From the NCBI GenBank assembly GCA_963082975.1, contig OY720346.1, forward strand, positions 47,469,296-47,533,295: DNA of 64,000 nucleotides, in the 5' to 3' direction. Below are positions 59,660-64,000 of this stretch, piece after piece; within the stretch, counting starts at the first letter, position 1, and the number at the start of each line of letters is the position of its first letter. A model generated the notes under the pieces. The model saw only the letters and a program-made list of their open reading frames with translations, had not been told where the DNA came from and ran no database searches. The translations under genes and the position numbers were made by a program. The DNA is from Labia minor (lineage: Eukaryota; Arthropoda; Insecta; Dermaptera; Spongiphoridae).

Positions 59660-60123
59660 AGAGGGCGGCTGAAAAGTTTCCGACCTGACCAAGAAAAACG
59701 ATGTTTTTAAATTATTTTTTTTTCTATATTTTTCAACATTATCTCCATCAACACTGATACATTTCTCATAACGGTGTTCTAATTAATTTAATTAATTTAA
59801 TTAATAATTAAATTTGATTTAATTTAATTTAAGTCTCATCAACAGTTATGAATCGACGCAAAAATTCGTTTGAATTACACCTACAGCGCCAAATTGTCGT
59901 TAGAAATGGTTTTTCGAAGCAATTTTTGGTCTAACGTTAGGAAATGCGGCAACCACGTTGCACACAGCTTTCCATATTCAAATGGTTTTACAAAATATTT
60001 CGCACATGTTCAGCTGACATCGTACAGGTCTCAATTATCTTGAATTTTGAAAAATAAAACAAAAAAAAAATTGAAAAACATCGTTTTTCTTGGCCAAGTC
60101 GGAAACTTTTCAGACCACCCTCG
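59660..60123 (-). mobile_element. Deleted mariner with 48-bp inverted repeats, 464 bp
   Basis: Ends GAGGGCGGCTGAAAAGTTTC.. and complement of GAGGGTGGTCTGAAAAGTTT.. stay similar for about 48 bp (to AAAAACGATGTTTTT). TA flanks both sides (59658-59659, 60124-60125). On the minus strand KLCATWLPHFLTLDQKLLRK (59970-59910) and NEFLRRFITVDET (59875-59835) are the second HTH and first catalytic Asp motif of mariner transposase. N-terminal and C-terminal parts are deleted. The 65-codon minus ORF at 60185-59988 is a shadow. Confidence 0.82.
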
Positions 60124-60481
60124 TATATATTTCTTAGGCTATAACAACTCCTTAAGTTAGAGTTTCTCAACCTTTTAGTATTCACGGCCCAATTTTCTAT
60201 TTTAGATGAGGATGATAAAGAGATATATTAATAATATTAATAGATTCAGATTAGTTAATAATGAATAAAATTTATTATATCATATGAAATCCAATTATTC
60301 TTTTTTATTTAATGACACATACAAACTATACATACCTTTATTGAAAATTTTGTATTAATAATTTTTTTTATTTTTATTCTAAAAGAATTTAACGTATTAA
60401 AAATATATAAAAACATTTATTTATATATTTAAGCATTAAACGAAATATTTTTTAGTTAATATCCCCTATATCTTGTTTTTA

Positions 60482-61100
60482 CCGACCGACGATAGTAAGG
60501 GAGGTATTGTTTTCACACCAAATTTCACATGTGGAGATTTTTAAATATCTCCACGAATCATGCATTTTCTTAACAGAAAAAAGTATATTATTTTTAGCAT
60601 GATGTCTGTCCGTCCGTCTGTCCGTATAGATGTGTACAGCCTGAACGGCTGAACGGATTTTGATGAAATTTGGTATATTTACTTAATGCATCAGTGGGAT
60701 GAATTGATCAACTTTTGGTGCAAATCCGGTAACCGGAAGTGATAGTATTAGCAATCGACGATAGGAAGGGAAGGGTTATTTTCACACCAAAGGAGATTTT
60801 TTTATATATCACCACAAATCATGCACTTTGTATTGGTTTTATCCTTGGGAAAATCATATTTATTAGTTTTTTCTTGATTTAAAATTATATGACGTCATCC
60901 AGCCATTCATGACGTCACAGCCTGGTCTTGCATATATATTATAAATAAAATAAAATTAAAAATGTTTATATTTATTATTTATGTATCCATATCTGTTTTT
61001 TATTAAATTAATAGATATATTAAAATTATTTGAAATTATTTCTATAGTTGGAAATTAATTTACTTCAAACCGTCGGTCGGTTCGGACCTGGCCACAGGTG
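60482..61100 (+). repeat. Family B full unit
   Basis: Same borders as 51530-52168 (ACCGACCGACGATAGTAAGG; CCGTCGGTCGGTTCGGACCT, GGCCACAGGT) with small indels. It lacks the CGCCGGC palindrome and has a duplicated TTTAT stretch near 60965. Confidence 0.78.
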
Positions 61101-61199
61101 AACTTATTTAATATCTGTTATATTATATTTTTCTATTTTAGTAATCATCTATCTCTGTGTTTTTTCTTTCTATCACTTTCCCCTTCATTAGCCAATACT

Positions 61200-61480
61200 T
61201 CTTCTTCGTTGTCGATAACTTCCTAGCGGAAGTGTCGTGGCCCTAATAACTCCACAGGAGTCATAGGGTGTTCATGGGAAAATTTGACCGAAGTGGTTTC
61301 CCCTTGCCTTCTTCGGTGGGGCAGCCGATGTTAAATTTTGAATTAGATTTATATTTATTTATTAATTAAATTAAATTAATTAAATAAATACATAATCTTG
61401 AGTTCTATGCTGGGATTCGAACTCAGGCTTTCTGTGTAGAAATCTAGTACTCTACCCACTTAGCCATGCTGCCCCATAGC
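61200..61480 (-). mobile_element. tRNA-derived SINE
   Basis: On the minus strand 61478-61405 reads GGGCAGCATGGCTAAGTGGG, TAGAGTACTAG.., CCTGAGTTCGAATCCCAGCA: clear box A and box B at tRNA spacing and a TTTCT/AGAAA arm between. It is too diverged for a working tRNA. An AT-rich gap (61335-61400) is followed by a GC-richer body (61335-61200) containing CCACCGAAGAAGGCAAGGGG and AAACCACTTCGGTCAAATTT. Head plus body in one orientation is SINE architecture. Confidence 0.65.
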
Positions 61481-61489
61481 CAATACTAC

Positions 61490-62790
61490 CACTTACAAAA
61501 TTACATTACTTCATCACTTGCTTCATGTATAAATAAATACAAATTTCAGTAGATGTTGAACTGGAAAATTAATTAAACCTTTTTTGATATTTAGATTTAT
61601 TAGTTTTAATTTGAACATTATTTTAATATCCTTTTTAAATAGTTTCTCTAACAAACTTTGCTTGTTGTTTTTTTTTTTTATTTTTATAAATATTTACAAC
61701 TTTTTAACATCCAATTAAAAGCTGGAAACACAAATGAATGACTTTTGATATACATTTTCCACTGGGATGGATGAGTTGAATTGAAATAGGTGGTTGTTGG
61801 AAGTAGAGAGTAGGAGAGAAAATGGGTGGGTGTAGGGATCTGAAGCAATTGAGGTGGTGGTGAGAGAATGAGAAAGTTACCAGGTTGGAAAATGCCCTTT
61901 GAGTTACCTCCCTCTTCCTTCTTCACCATCGCAACACCCTTCTCTAGTCTTCAATCGATTGACCCAATCTCTAGGTGGAAAAGGAATCATTTGCCTTGAA
62001 ATTCCAACTGGATGGAAAGAAAGAGACTTGAAACCTTGAAGAGTGATGATGGAGGTGTGGGAGATTGGGGAAGGGGAAGATGAAAGGAGGAAAGATTTTG
62101 ATATGGATATATATCATTTTGATGACAATAAATTAGAGGTTGAAATACAAAATATATGAACATTAAATTTAAAAAAAAAATGTGGATTATCTATCAATAT
62201 AATATTATACTGTCAATAATATATCAGAAAAATAGTACCTGTATATATATAAGGTACCATCTGTTGTTTTGACCTTGAAAACGGTTCACAGAATTTTGAC
62301 AAAATTCACATATTAGGTAATTTTTAAGATGAAGTATCGATCTGTGTAATATCTTATCATTTTGAACAATATCATTTCAATGGTTCTTTTCATAGATAAA
62401 GTAAAGAGAATATTGCAATGGTTCCAGTTATTTTAAATGCAAATATATATATATATAATTAATTTATATTTGATATTATTTAAAAATACAATCTATTTTT
62501 TAAATATTTTTTATTAAATTGATAATTAAAACGAGAAAAAATTCTAATTTTCAAATAAAATATTAAATAAATTTATTTTATTATTCAATTAATTGAAATA
62601 ATAACTTTTAGAATAAATTAATTTAATTAAAAATGAATTAATAAAATTATGTATTTTGTATTCAGAGTGGTGTGTCGACTGATTTTCTTAACTAATATTA
62701 AGCTACGAGAAACTATATACATATATTCCTATTTATATATATATATACATATATATATATACAAGTTAGTTAGTAATACAAACAGCGCCC
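61490..62790. other. Spacer with a purine-rich tract
   Basis: 61740-62100 is G/A-rich on the plus strand and less AT-biased; the 81-codon minus ORF there is low-complexity. 62270-62330 contains AAAACGGTTCACAGAATTTT and ACAAAATTCACATA, a weak relative of the repeat module. Confidence 0.35.
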
Positions 62791-62794
62791 GCCC

Positions 62795-62870
62795 CAGGGC
62801 CGGTTAACCCGGACATTTGTCCGGGGCGGCAAATCTAAAGGGCGGCATTTTGGTCGTTATTGACATAAAA
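62795..62870 (+). mobile_element. Possible hAT-type terminus
   Basis: CAGGGCCGGTTAACCCGGAC at 62795 fits the CAGGG.CGG start common among hAT transposons, and is followed by CCGGGGCGGCAAATC. GC-rich on an AT background. No matching inverted end or 8-bp duplication was found in the window. Weak call. Confidence 0.35.
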
Positions 62871-64000
62871 TATTGATAATCAGATAATCAAAATATATAT
62901 TTGTTGATTTTTTGGCTTGTTGAGTTTAACGTATGTATGATGGATTTTTGTCTTAAACTTTTGCTCTGACTAAAAAAAAAATTTTGTTTTAAGGAGCGGC
63001 AATTTGTCTTTTTGTCTAGAGCGGGCACTGAATACAATATATACAAGTTCTCGACCTGGCAATGATAACAAAATTTTTGCGAAACTCTCTTCTTTTCTTT
63101 ATTTTTCATCGCAAATCTTATAAATGATATAATGGAAAGTTTATTAATTAATGATTTGTGGCAATCGAATAAAGTTGATTAATTTTTGCATTTTTCAAAA
63201 AAAAAAAAAAAAAAAAAAACAATCAAAAATTAATTTGATTGAACAGATTATAGAACGTTTTTACTAAGTTCCTTTGATTTATTTATATTATTAGATGAAA
63301 CATATAAAATACTTTATCATAACATGAATTTCGTTTTTTCTATTATATTTTTCTAATATGAAATCTTATTATAATAATTAATTCAATAACCAGAAACAAA
63401 CAACTATACGCATATGTCTGAAACTTTGAATTACACCATATTTTAATACTAACGTAAAAACGTAAGTCATTAGACTTGACAATATGATAATATAAGATAT
63501 TTATGATTTTTTTAAGTTCTATAAAATAAATTTAATATTTAATTTTAATTAAGGCCTAATTTTCAAATTTATTTATTTTAAAAAATGGTTCCTTAGGCCA
63601 AGAAATTGTGAATATCTATATATACCTATTTAGAGAGAGTGTGTGAGAGAGAGAAAGAGAAATTCTTTAGAGATAGTGTTTCTGATAATGAAATATTATT
63701 TTAATAAATAATAAATGGTGTTACCGATTAAATGAAAAGAACATAACATTAATTTAGCTTTTAAATTTAATATACATAATTCATATAATACTAATGTTTG
63801 TTTATTTATTTTTTTATTAAAGTGATATAATATGCAAATAAAATATGTAACTGATGATTATATTTGTTCTTGTTTTTTGGATTTGGATTTTTTTTAATGA
63901 AAGTGATCTCTACTCGTTTCGGAATATTAGCCTCTATTTGTAAACTCGCTATCGTTTTTTTAATTCCCTTCAATTAAAATGAGAGGGTAGTTATTTTCTC
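62871..64000. other. AT-rich sequence to the window end
   Basis: Contains an A run (63199-63219) and a (GA)n tract (63634-63661). No gene or known repeat recognised. Confidence 0.35.

Noticed and set aside
61405..61478. Functional tRNA gene on the minus strand
   Set aside because: Boxes A and B are good, but the anticodon arm and acceptor do not close, and a SINE body follows.
61684..61929. 81-codon minus ORF
   Set aside because: Low-complexity Pro/Ser/Thr stretch from a purine-rich tract; no support as a gene.
63000..63030. Right end of a hAT element matching 62795
   Set aside because: GAGCGGGCACTG resembles an inverted end only weakly, and no 8-bp target duplication flanks the pair.

Overview
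The window is eukaryotic, very A+T-rich (roughly three quarters or more by eye), gene-poor and repeat-dense. Short AT-rich introns with GT..AG borders, several mariner subfamilies, a BEL/Pao LTR element, R1-, Jockey- and RTE-type non-LTR relics and Helitron-like ends all point to an arthropod, most likely an insect. A low-GC parasitoid wasp (aphidiine braconid type) would fit, but this is a guess from composition and content; nothing here fixes the species.

Three host genes can be supported. (1) Plus strand, 3680-11323: a 15-exon SENP/Ulp1 SUMO protease. The full frame can be traced (576 codons) with the catalytic His, Asp, Gln and Cys in place. Intron 7 holds a dead 1215-bp mariner and intron 11 an older mariner relic. 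(2) Minus strand, 21596-16272: the last three exons found of a secreted C-type-lectin-like protein with a long Ser/Thr-rich mucin-like tail; its 5' exons were not found. (3) Minus strand, 54617-53244: an intronless 457-aa F-box/leucine-rich-repeat protein. The rest is repeats and unexplained AT-rich sequence. No intact host tRNA or rRNA gene was recognised, and no CRISPR array.

Layout. 1-3.6 kb: old repeats, a tRNA-like SINE head, an R1-clade RT fossil. 3.7-11.3 kb: SENP gene. 11.3-16.3 kb: AT-rich, little to read. 16.3-21.6 kb: lectin/mucin gene with two foldback elements in its long intron. 22-30 kb: a cluster of internally deleted mariners (558, about 481, 562 and 562 bp) nested among copies of repeat family A, plus LINE relics. 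30.6-31.6 kb: a Helitron-type 3' terminus and an RTE-like relic. 33.3-39.2 kb: a BEL/Pao element with two 767-bp LTRs identical by eye, a 5-bp target duplication, a 67-bp tandem array, a GC-rich patch and a decayed pol. 39.2-41.1 kb: a near-perfect tandem duplication of a Helitron-like unit (562/558 bp) and an inverted relative. 41-53 kb: AT-rich with repeat families A, B and C and an unexplained GC-rich island at 46.2-46.4 kb. 53.2-54.8 kb: F-box/LRR gene. 55-64 kb: a Jockey-like RT fossil fused to a 27-nt tRNA-Tyr 5' fragment, more family B, another deleted mariner, a tRNA-derived SINE and a possible hAT end.

Repeat families named here: A (ends in a hairpin, carries a GT run), B (ends ACCGACCGACG / CGTCGGTCGGT), C (3' end of an RTE-like retrotransposon with a GATA-rich tail), E (Helitron-like, GACA run), F, G, and H. 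A, B, E and H share a short module, a variant of ACGGCTGAACGGATTTTGAT followed by GAAATTTGG, usually beside a simple-sequence run. This sharing, the mariner size convergence and the decayed yet recently moved BEL element are the most interesting signals.
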